A stretch of 64,000 nucleotides of DNA from Pontibacillus chungwhensis BH030062 (GCF_000770675.1 NZ_AVBG01000002.1:340634-404633), one strand, 5' to 3'; numbered from the stretch's first letter, positions 42,538-50,889 are shown. Notes: generated by a model from the letters alone, not told the origin. Translations and numbers: made by a program.

Positions 42538-43215
42538 CGTTAGTTGGCGAGAGCGCCATTTACGGGATTGCTGGATGAAATGACCGATCTTTTCTAAGAT
42601 AGGTTCAATGGAATTCTCATCATTAACAACGTCATAATCAGCGATATTAAGACGTAGAACAGGGCATGCATTGAAGTTATCAATCCAGTTCTCGTAACGG
42701 CCAAACATTTCTTCCCAGTATTCGACAGGAGTTTGTTGCTCCATAGGGCGTCCGCGTTCTTTAATACGGCCTACCACATCATCAAATGAACCTTCTAGGT
42801 AAATGAGAAGGTCAGGGTGAGGGAAGTAAGGTGTCATGACCATGGCATCAAACAGATTTGTATAGGTGTTATAGTCTACTTCGTTCATTGTACCTTTTTC
42901 ATAGTGCATTTTTGCGAAGATGCCCGTATCTTCATAAATAGAACGGTCTTGGATGAAGCCACCGCCGTATTCGAAAATTTTCTTCTGCTCTTTAAACCGT
43001 TCAGCTAAGAAATATATTTGTAGATGAAAACTCCAACGTTCAAAGTCATTATAAAACTTATCCAAATATGGATTTGTGTCTACTTTCTCAAATGACGTTC
43101 GAAAATTTAAGGCACTGGCTAGAGCGTTTGTCATCGTTGACTTTCCAACGCCGACGGTGCCCGCAATTGTAATGACGGCGTCATGTGGAATGCCATATTG
43201 GTTGCGTGCATTCAT
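42535..43215 (-). CDS. dck: Deoxyadenosine/deoxycytidine kinase
   Basis: Salvages deoxyadenosine and deoxycytidine by 5'-phosphorylation. 226 residues: P-loop GTVGVGKST (about 19-27), FERWSFHLQIYFLAERFKEQK, DRSIYEDTGIFAK (DRS motif) and the LID region RIKERGRPME. Nearly the same segments occur in B. subtilis Dck (YaaF). The ATG overlaps the last base of dgk, as expected for the two-gene operon. Confidence 0.95.
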   Translation of the reverse strand: MNARNQYGIPHDAVITIAGTVGVGKSTMTNALASALNFRTSFEKVDTNPYLDKFYNDFERWSFHLQIYFLAERFKEQKKIFEYGGGFIQDRSIYEDTGIFAKMHYEKGTMNEVDYNTYTNLFDAMVMTPYFPHPDLLIYLEGSFDDVVGRIKERGRPMEQQTPVEYWEEMFGRYENWIDNFNACPVLRLNIADYDVVNDENSIEPILEKIGHFIQQSRKWRSRQLT

Positions 43216-43853
43216 TATATAACTTCCCCTTTTTTAAAGTGATTCTCTATTGTTTGAATCATATAATCTAAATCATCCTGATGTTTAACAAAATCGAGAT
43301 TATCTCCGTTGAAGCGGATCACTGGAATATCTGGATGCTCACGTTCGAATTTCTCCATAAATAACTCGTAATCTCGAAGTAATTGTTCTAAATAACTCGC
43401 TTGAATATTTTGTTCCACTTCACGCCCACGCATTCTAATACGTTCAAGTAGCTTATCAAGACTAGCGTGTAAATAAATAATCATATTTGGGCGAGGCATA
43501 TCCTTAGTAAGAATATCGTATATTTGAACATACTTTTTATATTGTGCTTCTTTTAACGTTCTCTCAGCAAAGATTAAGTTCTTAGAAATATGATAATCAG
43601 AAATAACAGGTTTGTTCTGATTCAAATAGTACGTTTCAATATCCTCTAGTTGTTTAAATCGATTACACAGGAAGAACATTTCTGTTTGAAAACTCCACTC
43701 TTCAATGTTGTCATAGAATTTACCTAAGAATGGATTTTCTTCTACGATTTCTTTCAACAGTGTATATTCAAATTGGGAAGCCAATTTTTGAGCTAATGAT
43801 GTTTTACCTACCCCAATTGGTCCTTCTACTGCAATAAAGGGAGTATTCCCCAT
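43215..43853 (-). CDS. dgk: Deoxyguanosine kinase
   Basis: Phosphorylates deoxyguanosine in purine deoxynucleoside salvage. 212 residues: P-loop EGPIGVGKTSLA (about 9-20), EEWSFQTEMFFLCNRFKQ, DYHISKNLIFAERTL replacing the DRS segment of Dck, and RIRMRGREVE LID. The neighbour arrangement dgk-dck matches B. subtilis yaaG-yaaF. GGAGGAGGAG precedes the ATG. Confidence 0.94.
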   Translation of the reverse strand: MGNTPFIAVEGPIGVGKTSLAQKLASQFEYTLLKEIVEENPFLGKFYDNIEEWSFQTEMFFLCNRFKQLEDIETYYLNQNKPVISDYHISKNLIFAERTLKEAQYKKYVQIYDILTKDMPRPNMIIYLHASLDKLLERIRMRGREVEQNIQASYLEQLLRDYELFMEKFEREHPDIPVIRFNGDNLDFVKHQDDLDYMIQTIENHFKKGEVI

Positions 43854-44064
43854 CTCTCCTCCTCCTTCGCCAACAGTATTACTCTATACGTTCAGACAGA
43901 CAAACTACATTTTATCATAATCAACCCGCGTAAGTAACGGTCATAACCTCTAAAATTCATTCCATATGTAGGTTGTGCGATTTGCTTGTATACCATGTAT
44001 TGAGCTAAGAACTGAAACTTTTCAAAAGCATAACTTTTCTATATAATAGAAAATATATTCTCGT

Positions 44065-44137
44065 GGCTCCGTAGCTCAGGGGATAGAGCATAGGTTTCCT
44101 AAACCTTGTGTCGCAGGTTCGAATCCTGCCGGGGTCA
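44065..44137 (+). tRNA. tRNA-Arg(CCU)
   Basis: 73 nt: acceptor GGCTCCG/CGGGGTC with two wobble pairs, discriminator A, D-arm TAGCTCAGGGGATAGAGCA, anticodon loop TTCCTAA giving CCT (reads AGG), T-arm GCAGGTTCGAATCCTGC. CCA is not encoded. The outermost anticodon-stem pair is a T-T mismatch. Confidence 0.93.
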
Positions 44138-44143
44138 TCTCAT

Positions 44144-44178
44144 AAGAAAAAGCTGTCCATATTGGGCAGCTTTTTCTT
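44144..44178 (+). terminator. Terminator of tRNA-Arg
   Basis: AAAAAGCTGTCC / GGGCAGCTTTTT with a G-T pair and a T run. Confidence 0.85.
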
Positions 44179-44276
44179 TATATTCCCTATTTTAGGATAG
44201 TGTTCCTAGTTTAATGTTTTCTTTGAAAAGGAATCCAACCCACATGACTATTTTACCGCAAAGGAGAGCAATTAAA

Positions 44277-44789
44277 ATGTTTGGGTTGTACGATATTTTG
44301 TATCTTATGGTTTCCATCTTTATTATACTGCCCATTGTGTCTATGATCCATGAGATCGGACACTTGTTCTTTGCGGTGCTTTTTAAAGCGAAAAATCAAA
44401 CGTTAGATATTGGTTGCGGTAAACCTATACTGCAAATTGGACGACTATGTTTTCGTAAGTATTATTTCTTTTATAGCTGGTGTCAGTTTGAACGCCTCGA
44501 AAAGAACTCGCGTATTCACTATATCCTCGTATACGCTGGCCCTATGATTTTTAATATCATGGTAGCAATAGGGGTCAATGCCCTAATTTATTATGATCTT
44601 ATTGAAGGACAGAAATTCTGGAATCTCTTTGTTTATTATTCCATTTATTTTGTTATGTTCGATGCGATCCCTATGCGTTATCCGGATGGACAACCAAGCA
44701 ATGGTTTAGTTGTATTTGAGATGTTGAAAGATGGAAAGAGGGCAACCTTTCAGAAGGAGCAGTGGGCAGAAGAGGATTTAAACTGTTAA
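44277..44789 (+). CDS. M50-like membrane metalloprotease homologue
   Basis: 170-residue membrane protein. HEIGH at about 25-29, inside the first hydrophobic segment, and a late YPDG at about 135-138 resemble the HExxH and (N/L)xxPxxxxDG motifs of site-2 proteases (M50). Two further hydrophobic segments lie between. It is short for the family and lacks a PDZ domain, so the substrate and activity are unknown. The ATG at 44277 has GGAG about 10 nt upstream. The stop codon directly abuts the stop of the convergent gene. Confidence 0.65.
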   Translation: MFGLYDILYLMVSIFIILPIVSMIHEIGHLFFAVLFKAKNQTLDIGCGKPILQIGRLCFRKYYFFYSWCQFERLEKNSRIHYILVYAGPMIFNIMVAIGVNALIYYDLIEGQKFWNLFVYYSIYFVMFDAIPMRYPDGQPSNGLVVFEMLKDGKRATFQKEQWAEEDLNC

Positions 44790-45389
44790 TTATTCTTCTG
44801 GTTCAATGAAGATTGTTCTCATGGGGACATCTGCTGCTTCTATGTAAGCGTATATCTTATTTCTGTAGTCAAAGAAGTCTCTGTCATTTTGCACGGTAAA
44901 ATGTGACCCATCTTTACCAATAAACTGATGCTCTTTTAATGTGACTGTGTTGTTCTCTCGGGTAGTGATCTTAATAACTTCTTTCATATCTGTCCATTCC
45001 ATATCCGTCCGTTCTAAGGTGAATGCTTCATTAAAGTGTAGACCTTTAGGATCAAAATAGAAGTAACTGTTTATTCCTAATGTGCATGTAAGAATAACCG
45101 CAGGGATTCCCAAGAAAAACATCCAAGGCCTGTGCTTTAGATTCTTGTTTTCTCTTCTTGAGTTATATAACAAATCTAAAAGAAACGTCCCGGCCATTAA
45201 CATACAGCCTGCAAAGAATAATACATAAGCAGATAGCAATGGTTGAAAGTAGATATGATCTCTAGAAAAGAAAAAGATATCTTGGAAGAAGATCACCAGA
45301 AATAGTGGAAAGAAGAAGCTCCCAATAACAAATATAACAATCATACCAACCTTAATGGGCTTGCTATCTTGCCCGATCATAGCCTTCAA
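44790..45389 (-). CDS. Unrecognised membrane protein
   Basis: 199 residues, not recognised. Four hydrophobic segments (about 13-37, 48-70, 86-108 and a shorter one) are followed by a soluble C-terminal ~90 residues beginning FDPKGLHFNEAF and rich in charged beta-like stretches (EVIKITTRENNTVTL), reminiscent of bacterial PH-like domains. The start seems to be TTG at 45389 with GGGGGAG 5 nt upstream. No operon partner. Confidence 0.6.
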   Translation of the reverse strand: MKAMIGQDSKPIKVGMIVIFVIGSFFFPLFLVIFFQDIFFFSRDHIYFQPLLSAYVLFFAGCMLMAGTFLLDLLYNSRRENKNLKHRPWMFFLGIPAVILTCTLGINSYFYFDPKGLHFNEAFTLERTDMEWTDMKEVIKITTRENNTVTLKEHQFIGKDGSHFTVQNDRDFFDYRNKIYAYIEAADVPMRTIFIEPEE

Positions 45390-45463
45390 TTAAACTCCCC
45401 CTCTTGCAATCTCTCTCTATTTGCAGGTGCATAATATAGAAAAAATTTTAACATATTTTTACT

Positions 45464-45493
45464 GATGCTTAAAACTTTTAAGCATCTTTTTTA
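45464..45493 (+). terminator. Plus-strand terminator upstream of the gluconate dehydrogenase-type genes
   Basis: GATGCTTAAAA-C-TTTTAAGCATC, 11-bp perfect arms, then TTTTTTATTTT. No plus-strand gene ends nearby except the M50-like gene 675 bp upstream, so it may end that transcript after it has run antisense to the gene at 44790, or act as an attenuator. Confidence 0.65.
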
Positions 45494-45564
45494 TTTTGGA
45501 GAGTATAACAGTTTTTTCTAGAGCAATACTGTTGAAAAAACATCTATGTTATGGAGGGCTACAC

Positions 45565-46311
45565 ATGAGCGAGCAAGAGAAATATAGTCGCCGGGACTTT
45601 TTAAAGAAAAGTGGTTACGCAGCAGGTGGTGTAGTTGGTGGAGGATTGTTAGCTAGCTTCATTACGATGCAAGTTATGGAAGATGATCCAAAAACCAAAA
45701 ATCAATCAGATGGTGGAAGTGATGATCAATTTAATGATGCCTTTATGTTTTTCACAAACCGTGATGACTTTAGGGTGCTAGCTTCTAGCTGCGAGAGAGT
45801 TTTTCCTGAGGATGAGAATGGTCCAGGAGCTATTAAGCTAGGGGTGCCGTTCTTTATTGATCATCAACTCGCAGGCCCATGGGGTAATAATACAAAAGAA
45901 TATATGCAAGGGCCTTTCTATAAAGGTGAACCAACCCAAGGGTATCAGTCTCGTATGAATCGTGGCGAAATCTTCCGTATGGGGATTAAGAAGTTAAAGG
46001 AAAAGAGTCAATCTGATTACCAGAAGAGTTTTCAGGAGTTAAGTACAGAAGAACAAGACAAGATTTTAACAGCTTTTGAAAATGATGAGGTGAAGATGAC
46101 TGGAACGACTTCTGCTGAGTTTTTTGAACTGATGCGAGCGGCTACTATTGAAGGTGTATATGCAGATCCAATGTACAGTGGTAATCGCAACATGGAAGGT
46201 TGGAAGATGAAACAGTTCCCGGGCGCTCAAATGTCTTATATCGGTAAAATTGAGAGCGATAAATTCGTAGATATAGAGCCGCAAAGTTTGCATTCTATGT
46301 TGAATAAATAG
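45565..46311 (+). CDS. Gluconate 2-dehydrogenase subunit 3 family protein, Tat substrate
   Basis: Small subunit of a membrane-associated flavoprotein dehydrogenase. 248 residues: twin-arginine signal SRRDFLKKSG (about 8-17) with a glycine-rich hydrophobic stretch (GYAAGGVVGGGLLASF), then a soluble domain with FPEDENGPGAIKLGVPFFIDHQLAG and MYSGNRNMEGWKMKQFPGAQ, typical of gluconate 2-DH gamma. The ATG at 45565 has GGAGG 7 nt upstream. Operon with the GMC subunit (15 bp) and tatA. The actual sugar-acid substrate is not shown by sequence. Confidence 0.88.
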   Translation: MSEQEKYSRRDFLKKSGYAAGGVVGGGLLASFITMQVMEDDPKTKNQSDGGSDDQFNDAFMFFTNRDDFRVLASSCERVFPEDENGPGAIKLGVPFFIDHQLAGPWGNNTKEYMQGPFYKGEPTQGYQSRMNRGEIFRMGIKKLKEKSQSDYQKSFQELSTEEQDKILTAFENDEVKMTGTTSAEFFELMRAATIEGVYADPMYSGNRNMEGWKMKQFPGAQMSYIGKIESDKFVDIEPQSLHSMLNK

Positions 46312-46326
46312 AAAGGCGGAGATCAT

Positions 46327-48039
46327 ATGGCAAAGACGTTGCCAAAAGTTGATGTTGTAACAGTAGGAGTAGGCTGGACGGGCGGTATTTTAGCAGCTGA
46401 ACTAGCTAAGGATGGTATGAAAGTAGTGGGGCTTGAGAGGGGAAAAGAACGGTCAACTGAAGATTATTTGCATGGGCACGATGAGTTACGTTATGCACTC
46501 CGTTACGAATTAATGCAAGACACTTCAAAAGAAACCATTACGTTTAGGAATAACCGTAAACAACGTGCTCTGCCTATGCGCCAACTAGGTTCCTTCCTTT
46601 TAGGAGAGAATCTTGGTGGAGCAGGTGTGCATTGGAATGGGCAAACGTACCGCTTTTTCCCTTATGATTTCGAAATTAAATCAATGACAGAAAAGAAGTA
46701 TGGGAAAGGTAAAATTAAGGATGGCTACTTTGTTCAGGACTGGGGCATTACATACGATGAGTTAGAGCCCTATTATGATCAGTTTGAGAAAGCCTGCGGA
46801 ATATCAGGGGAAGAGAACCCTATGGCAGGTAAACGAAGTAATCCTTATCCAACACCACCCATGAAAAGTACTCGTTCACTTGATAAGTTTGCAGAAGCTA
46901 CAAAGGAATTAGGGTACAAGCCTTATAGAATTCCATCAGCAAACCTTTCTGAACCATATAAAAATCAGTATGGGTTGCAGATCAATGCATGTCAGTACTG
47001 CGCATTTTGTGAGCGATTCGGATGTGAATATGGAGCAAAGTCGGATCCAGTAATCTCAGTTATTCCAGCTGCCCAGGAATCTGGAAACTATGAGATCCGA
47101 TACCATTCCAACGTAACTGAAGTAATTTATGATGGAAGCAAGGTAACGGGCGTAAAGTATGTAGACGTACAAAGTGGCGAGGAATTTATTCAACCTGCTG
47201 AGGTCGTTGCGCTTACCTCATATGTTATGAATAATGTGAAATTCTTATTGATGTCAGACATCGGTCAAAAATATGATCCCAAATCAGGCCAAGGTGTTGT
47301 AGGGCGTAGCTATTGCTATCAAATCCTTCCTGGAGCTACAGGCTTTTATGAGGAAGAGCAGTTCAATACCTTTATGGGAGCCGGTGCGCTTGGGACTTCA
47401 ATCAATGATTATTATGGTGATAATTTCGATCATTCTGAACTGGATTTCATTCATGGAGGCGTTATTTCTATTACCCAAACAGGGAAACGTCCAATTGCTA
47501 ACAATCCAACTCCTCCGGACACACCAAGGTGGGGGAAAGAATTTAAAAGCAACTCGATTAAATATTATACACGTACGCTAACAATTGGGTCACAAGGTGC
47601 GTCTCTACCTTATAAAGAGAATTTCTTAGATCTTGATCCCACATACAAAGATGCATATGGACTACCGCTATTACGTATGACTTATAACTTTACAGATCAG
47701 GATAAGAAACTTCAAAAGTATATTACTCAAAAAACAGCAGAAATCTCAGAAAAAATGGGGGCTTCTAAAACAGTTCCAAACCCAGAATTAACAGATTACA
47801 GTATTGTACCTTACCAAACGACGCATAATACAGGCGGAGCCATAATGGGCGCAGATCCGAACAGCTCTGTTGTGAATAGTTATTTACAGCATTGGAATGC
47901 TGAGAACTTATTTGTGGTAGGAGCTTCAGCCTTTGCTCATAATGGTGGTGTGAACCCGACGGATACAGTAGGCGCACTTGCTTATCGTGCTGCTGAGGGT
48001 ATTAAAAAGTATCGTAAAAATGGTGGTTCTCTCGTTTAA
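46327..48039 (+). CDS. GMC-family flavoprotein subunit (gluconate dehydrogenase type)
   Basis: FAD-dependent oxidoreductase that would oxidise a sugar or sugar acid outside the membrane together with the preceding subunit. 570 residues: FAD-binding VDVVTVGVGWTGGILAAELA (about 8-27) and GLERG, NLGGAGVHWNGQTYRF, a cysteine-rich CQYCAFCERFGCEYGAK segment (about 222-238), and the C-terminal HNGGVNPTDTVGALAYRAA with the catalytic His/Asn region. It has no export signal, so it is probably carried out with the Tat-targeted small subunit. No cytochrome c subunit is encoded next to it. Confidence 0.9.
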   Translation: MAKTLPKVDVVTVGVGWTGGILAAELAKDGMKVVGLERGKERSTEDYLHGHDELRYALRYELMQDTSKETITFRNNRKQRALPMRQLGSFLLGENLGGAGVHWNGQTYRFFPYDFEIKSMTEKKYGKGKIKDGYFVQDWGITYDELEPYYDQFEKACGISGEENPMAGKRSNPYPTPPMKSTRSLDKFAEATKELGYKPYRIPSANLSEPYKNQYGLQINACQYCAFCERFGCEYGAKSDPVISVIPAAQESGNYEIRYHSNVTEVIYDGSKVTGVKYVDVQSGEEFIQPAEVVALTSYVMNNVKFLLMSDIGQKYDPKSGQGVVGRSYCYQILPGATGFYEEEQFNTFMGAGALGTSINDYYGDNFDHSELDFIHGGVISITQTGKRPIANNPTPPDTPRWGKEFKSNSIKYYTRTLTIGSQGASLPYKENFLDLDPTYKDAYGLPLLRMTYNFTDQDKKLQKYITQKTAEISEKMGASKTVPNPELTDYSIVPYQTTHNTGGAIMGADPNSSVVNSYLQHWNAENLFVVGASAFAHNGGVNPTDTVGALAYRAAEGIKKYRKNGGSLV

Positions 48040-48064
48040 TTCTAAACAAAAGGAGTGAAGCCTT

Positions 48065-48256
48065 ATGCTTCCTCAGATCGGAATCCCTGGTTTAGTGCTG
48101 ATTTTGATTCTATCTCTCATATTATTTGGCCCGAAGAAGCTGCCTGAGATCGGTGCAGCATTTGGGAAAACCTTAGCTGAATTTAAGCAATCTACGAGGG
48201 AATTATTAGATGATGAAGAAGAGCCTAAAGCACTGAAGGAATCTAAAGAAGAGTAG
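48065..48256 (+). CDS. tatA: Twin-arginine translocase subunit TatA/E
   Basis: 63-residue TatA: N-terminal membrane helix (about 8-22), the [10 protein letters not shown] hinge (about 21-30), an amphipathic helix ([14 protein letters not shown]) and an acidic tail. TatA oligomers form the transport route for folded proteins. It is the third gene of the cluster, 25 bp after the GMC gene, and presumably serves the Tat-signal subunit. No tatC is present in the window, so a TatC encoded elsewhere is needed. Confidence 0.94.
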   Translation: MLPQIGIPGLVLILILSLILFGPKKLPEIGAAFGKTLAEFKQSTRELLDDEEEPKALKESKEE

Positions 48257-48257
48257 T

Positions 48258-48291
48258 AAAAAGCCAAGTACAGATTTGTACTTGGCTTTTT
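48258..48291 (+). terminator. Terminator of the oxidoreductase-tatA operon
   Basis: AAAAAGCCAAGTAC / GTACTTGGCTTTTT with a 6-nt loop. Confidence 0.88.
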
Positions 48292-48294
48292 GGT

Positions 48295-48406
48295 GTTTAG
48301 CTCTGGCGGGGAGGGCCTAGCGAGATAAGCAATCTACTTCCAGTCTGCTGAGCAGACTTGCAGCAGCTTCCTCTTTACCTTGGTCAGTCGCCTATGCTTT
48401 TCTAGT
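48295..48406. repeat. Palindromic repeat, copy A (degenerate 3' half)
   Basis: Begins GTTTAGCTCTGGCGGGG and keeps the internal hairpin AGTCTGCT-G-AGCAGACT, but the 3' half diverges (no matching CTTATCC/GGCCCTGGGC arm). Closest to copy C at 48526. Confidence 0.8.
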
Positions 48407-48525
48407 GTCTAGCTCCGGGGGCTAGGGGCTAGCGAGATAAGTAAACTACCTGCAGTGGCTAATCGCCACTTCCGGCAGTTTACTTATCCGTACGCCCCTG
48501 GGCAAGCCCCCTGCGCTTTTCTAGT
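48407..48525. repeat. Palindromic repeat, copy B
   Basis: Starts GTCTAGCTCC and ends GCGCTTTTCTAGT. Nested arms: GGGGGCT/AGCCCCC, GGGGC/GCCCC, GATAAGTAAACT (48436-48447) with AGTTTACTTATC (48477-48488), and GTGGC/GCCAC. It can fold into one long hairpin on either strand. Confidence 0.88.
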
Positions 48526-48643
48526 GTCTAGCTCCGGCGGGGAGGGCCTAGCGCGATAAGCAATCTACTTCCAGTCTGCTGAGCAGACTTGCAGCAGCTT
48601 GCTTATCCGTACGGCCCTGGGCACCCCGCCTGCGCTTTTCTAC
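48526..48643. repeat. Palindromic repeat, copy C
   Basis: Starts GTCTAGCTCC and ends GCGCTTTTCTA. Arms GGCGGGG/CCCCGCC, GGGCC/GGCCC, GATAAGCAA (48555-48563) with TTGCTTATC (48599-48607), and AGTCTGCT/AGCAGACT. Its last bases include the queF stop codon. Confidence 0.88.
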
Positions 48644-49137
48644 CTATTATCTATAGTTTCTGGGTACATATCATGATTCATCAGGCGGTGTTCGGCCATT
48701 TTTTCGTATTTGGTGTTGGGTTTTCCGTAGTTGCAGTATGGGTCGATGGATATGCCGCCTCTTGGGGTGAATTTGCCCCATACTTCAATATAGCGAGGGT
48801 CCATGAGTTCGATTAGGTCGTTCATGATGATGTTCATACTGTCTTCATGGAAGTCTCCGTGGTTACGGAAGCTGAAAAGGTATAGTTTTAAGGATTTGCT
48901 TTCCACCATCTTTTCGCCTGGGATGTAGCTTATATAGATCGTTGCAAAGTCAGGTTGTCCTGTTTTAGGGCACAGTGTTGTGAATTCAGGGCAATTGAAT
49001 TTAACGAAATAATCGCGCTTAGGATGCTTGTTATCAAATGATTCTAAGACTTCTGGATCGTAGTCAAAAGAGTAACTTGTTCCTTGGTTGCCAAGTAACG
49101 TAACCCCTTCTAGTTCTTCATCTTTTCTTCCTGCCAT
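48640..49137 (-). CDS. queF: NADPH-dependent 7-cyano-7-deazaguanine reductase
   Basis: Reduces preQ0 to preQ1, the last soluble-precursor step of queuosine synthesis. 165 residues, unimodular QueF type: nucleophilic cysteine in [11 protein letters not shown] (about 55), [21 protein letters not shown] (QueF motif and substrate-binding Glu/His) and [16 protein letters not shown]. It stands alone without queC, queD or queE. It is transcribed behind a preQ1-I riboswitch, so the end product controls its expression. Confidence 0.96.
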   Translation of the reverse strand: MAGRKDEELEGVTLLGNQGTSYSFDYDPEVLESFDNKHPKRDYFVKFNCPEFTTLCPKTGQPDFATIYISYIPGEKMVESKSLKLYLFSFRNHGDFHEDSMNIIMNDLIELMDPRYIEVWGKFTPRGGISIDPYCNYGKPNTKYEKMAEHRLMNHDMYPETIDNR

Positions 49138-49163
49138 TGTTCGTCACCACTTTCTCAAAGAAC

Positions 49164-49204
49164 AAAAAAAGAGGATGTCTTCATTAAGCGAAGATCCACC
49201 TCTT
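49164..49204 (-). terminator. Riboswitch terminator upstream of queF
   Basis: AAGAGG / CCTCTT with an inner TCTTC/GAAGA stem, then TTTTTTTG on the minus strand. It directly follows the aptamer and lies 27 bp before queF. Confidence 0.85.
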
Positions 49205-49208
49205 GTTC

Positions 49209-49245
49209 TTTAGTTTTTTATAGAGGGTTTAGCTAGAACCTCTCC
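49209..49245 (-). promoter_or_regulatory. PreQ1-I riboswitch aptamer
   Basis: Minus strand reads AGAGGTTCTAGCTAAACCCT then CTATAAAAAACTAA, an essentially exact preQ1-I aptamer: the first hairpin, the AGCTA loop and the A-rich tail that closes the pseudoknot. PreQ1 binding should promote the downstream terminator and lower queF. Confidence 0.96.
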
Positions 49246-49278
49246 CGAATCGGAATGTTCTATACTTTTAATAACCTT

Positions 49279-49307
49279 AGTATATAAGTGGCAGAGAAAG
49301 GTGTCAA
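49279..49307 (-). promoter_or_regulatory. Sigma-A promoter of queF
   Basis: TTGACA (49307-49302) and TATACT (49284-49279) on the minus strand with exactly 17 nt between, about 35 nt before the aptamer. Confidence 0.88.
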
Positions 49308-49393
49308 CGAACGCCTTTACAACCTATTAAATAGTTTTGGCTTTCAGATAAAGAGGTAAATTCTTGGAGAACATTCATTTAAGGAGGATGATC

Positions 49394-50842
49394 ATGCAAA
49401 CTCATAAGTTATACATTAACGGCGAATATGTTAATTCCACAGGTAGTGAATATATTGATATTATAAACCCATCAACTGAAGAATTGATCTCAAGAACCCC
49501 TAAGGGGACAGAAGAAGATGTAAATAGAGCTGTTGAAGCAGCATTTAATGCCCAAAAGGAGTGGGAGTTAACTCCTGCTATTAAGCGAGGCGAAGCGGTA
49601 CGTGAAATGGGTGATAAGATTGCTGAGAAACGTGACACCTTTATCCAGTTATTGCAAGAAGAGCAAGGGAAAGCCTATGAACTAGCAAGTGGAGAAGTGG
49701 ATCTTGCGATAGATTACTTCCGGTACATGTCAGAATGGGCACGTAGAATTGAAGGTGAAATTGTACCAAGTGACCGCCCGAATGAAAATATTATGGTCTA
49801 TAAAAAACCTATTGGTGTTGTTGCTGGTATCGTTCCTTGGAACTTCCCTATATTTATCTTAGCTCGTAAAGTTGCTACGGCCCTTGTAACAGGTTGTTCT
49901 ATTGTATTAAAACCAAGTCAACAAACACCTAATACAGCAGCAGAATTCACAAAAATTATTGATGAAATGGATCTGCCGAAAGGGATTTACAATTTCATTA
50001 CCGGCACCGGTGGGAAACTAGGTAATGCAATGGCCACTCATGAAAAGGTTCATATGATCTCTATGACTGGTAGTGTCGGAGCTGGTACGAAGGTGATGGA
50101 AGCTGCTGCTCAAAACATCACTAAAGTAAATCTCGAGTTAGGGGGTAAAGCACCGGCGATCGTTACGGCTAATGCTGATTTAGACGTAGCAGTTGAGAAT
50201 GTTACACGATCTCGTTTAATTAACAACGGACAGGCTTGTACAAATGCCGAAAGAGTATATGTACATGAGAGTGTCGCAGAAGAATTCATAAATCGTCTTC
50301 ATCAATCATTCGAGAAACAAAAGTTAGGTAATCCACTTCAGGACAAAAATGCTGATGTAGGCCCGTTAATTAGTGAAGACCGTATACAGGAAGTTGAGAA
50401 GATGGTAGAGAGTGCCGTAAATGAAGGTGCACGTATTGTTACAGGAGGAAAACGTGGAGATCAGGAAAAAGGGTTCTTCTATGAGCCAACTATTTTAGCT
50501 GATGTTACACATGATATGACTGTAATACAAGAAGAGATCTTCGGGCCTGTTATTCCGATTTCTACTTTCTCAACAATAGATGAAGCTATTGAAAAAGGAA
50601 ATGATACTGATTATGGTCTTTCTTCTTCCGTTTATACAGAAGATTTAAGTGAAGCAATGCGTATTGTAAATGAACTTAAGTTTGGTGAAACGTATGTAAA
50701 CCGTGAGAATATGGAATCTGTTCAAGGTTATCACCAAGGACTTCGTAAATCCGGTATAGGCGGTGCTGATGGTAAGCACGGTTTAGAAGACTTCCTTGTT
50801 ACCCAGGTTGTTTATATGGATTATAACTCAAAGAAAAAATAA
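49394..50842 (+). CDS. aldA: Aldehyde dehydrogenase, AldA-like (lactaldehyde/glycolaldehyde)
   Basis: NAD-dependent oxidation of an aldehyde to an acid. 482 residues: VPWNFPIFI (about 145-153), NAD site GSVGAGTKVM, general base in LELGGKAPAIV (about 250) and nucleophile in NNGQACTNAER (cysteine near 286). The C-terminal RKSGIGGADGKHGLEDFL-type motif resembles E. coli AldA, which oxidises lactaldehyde and glycolaldehyde; the substrate here is inferred. The ATG at 49394 has AAGGAGG 6 nt upstream. Confidence 0.87.
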   Translation: MQTHKLYINGEYVNSTGSEYIDIINPSTEELISRTPKGTEEDVNRAVEAAFNAQKEWELTPAIKRGEAVREMGDKIAEKRDTFIQLLQEEQGKAYELASGEVDLAIDYFRYMSEWARRIEGEIVPSDRPNENIMVYKKPIGVVAGIVPWNFPIFILARKVATALVTGCSIVLKPSQQTPNTAAEFTKIIDEMDLPKGIYNFITGTGGKLGNAMATHEKVHMISMTGSVGAGTKVMEAAAQNITKVNLELGGKAPAIVTANADLDVAVENVTRSRLINNGQACTNAERVYVHESVAEEFINRLHQSFEKQKLGNPLQDKNADVGPLISEDRIQEVEKMVESAVNEGARIVTGGKRGDQEKGFFYEPTILADVTHDMTVIQEEIFGPVIPISTFSTIDEAIEKGNDTDYGLSSSVYTEDLSEAMRIVNELKFGETYVNRENMESVQGYHQGLRKSGIGGADGKHGLEDFLVTQVVYMDYNSKKK

Positions 50843-50859
50843 AAGATTATGATGTTAAG

Positions 50860-50889
50860 AGTCCTGTGAGGTGATCCTTACAGGACTTT
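50860..50889 (+). terminator. Terminator of aldA
   Basis: AGTCCTGT / ACAGGACT with a 12-nt loop and TTTTTT. Confidence 0.85.
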
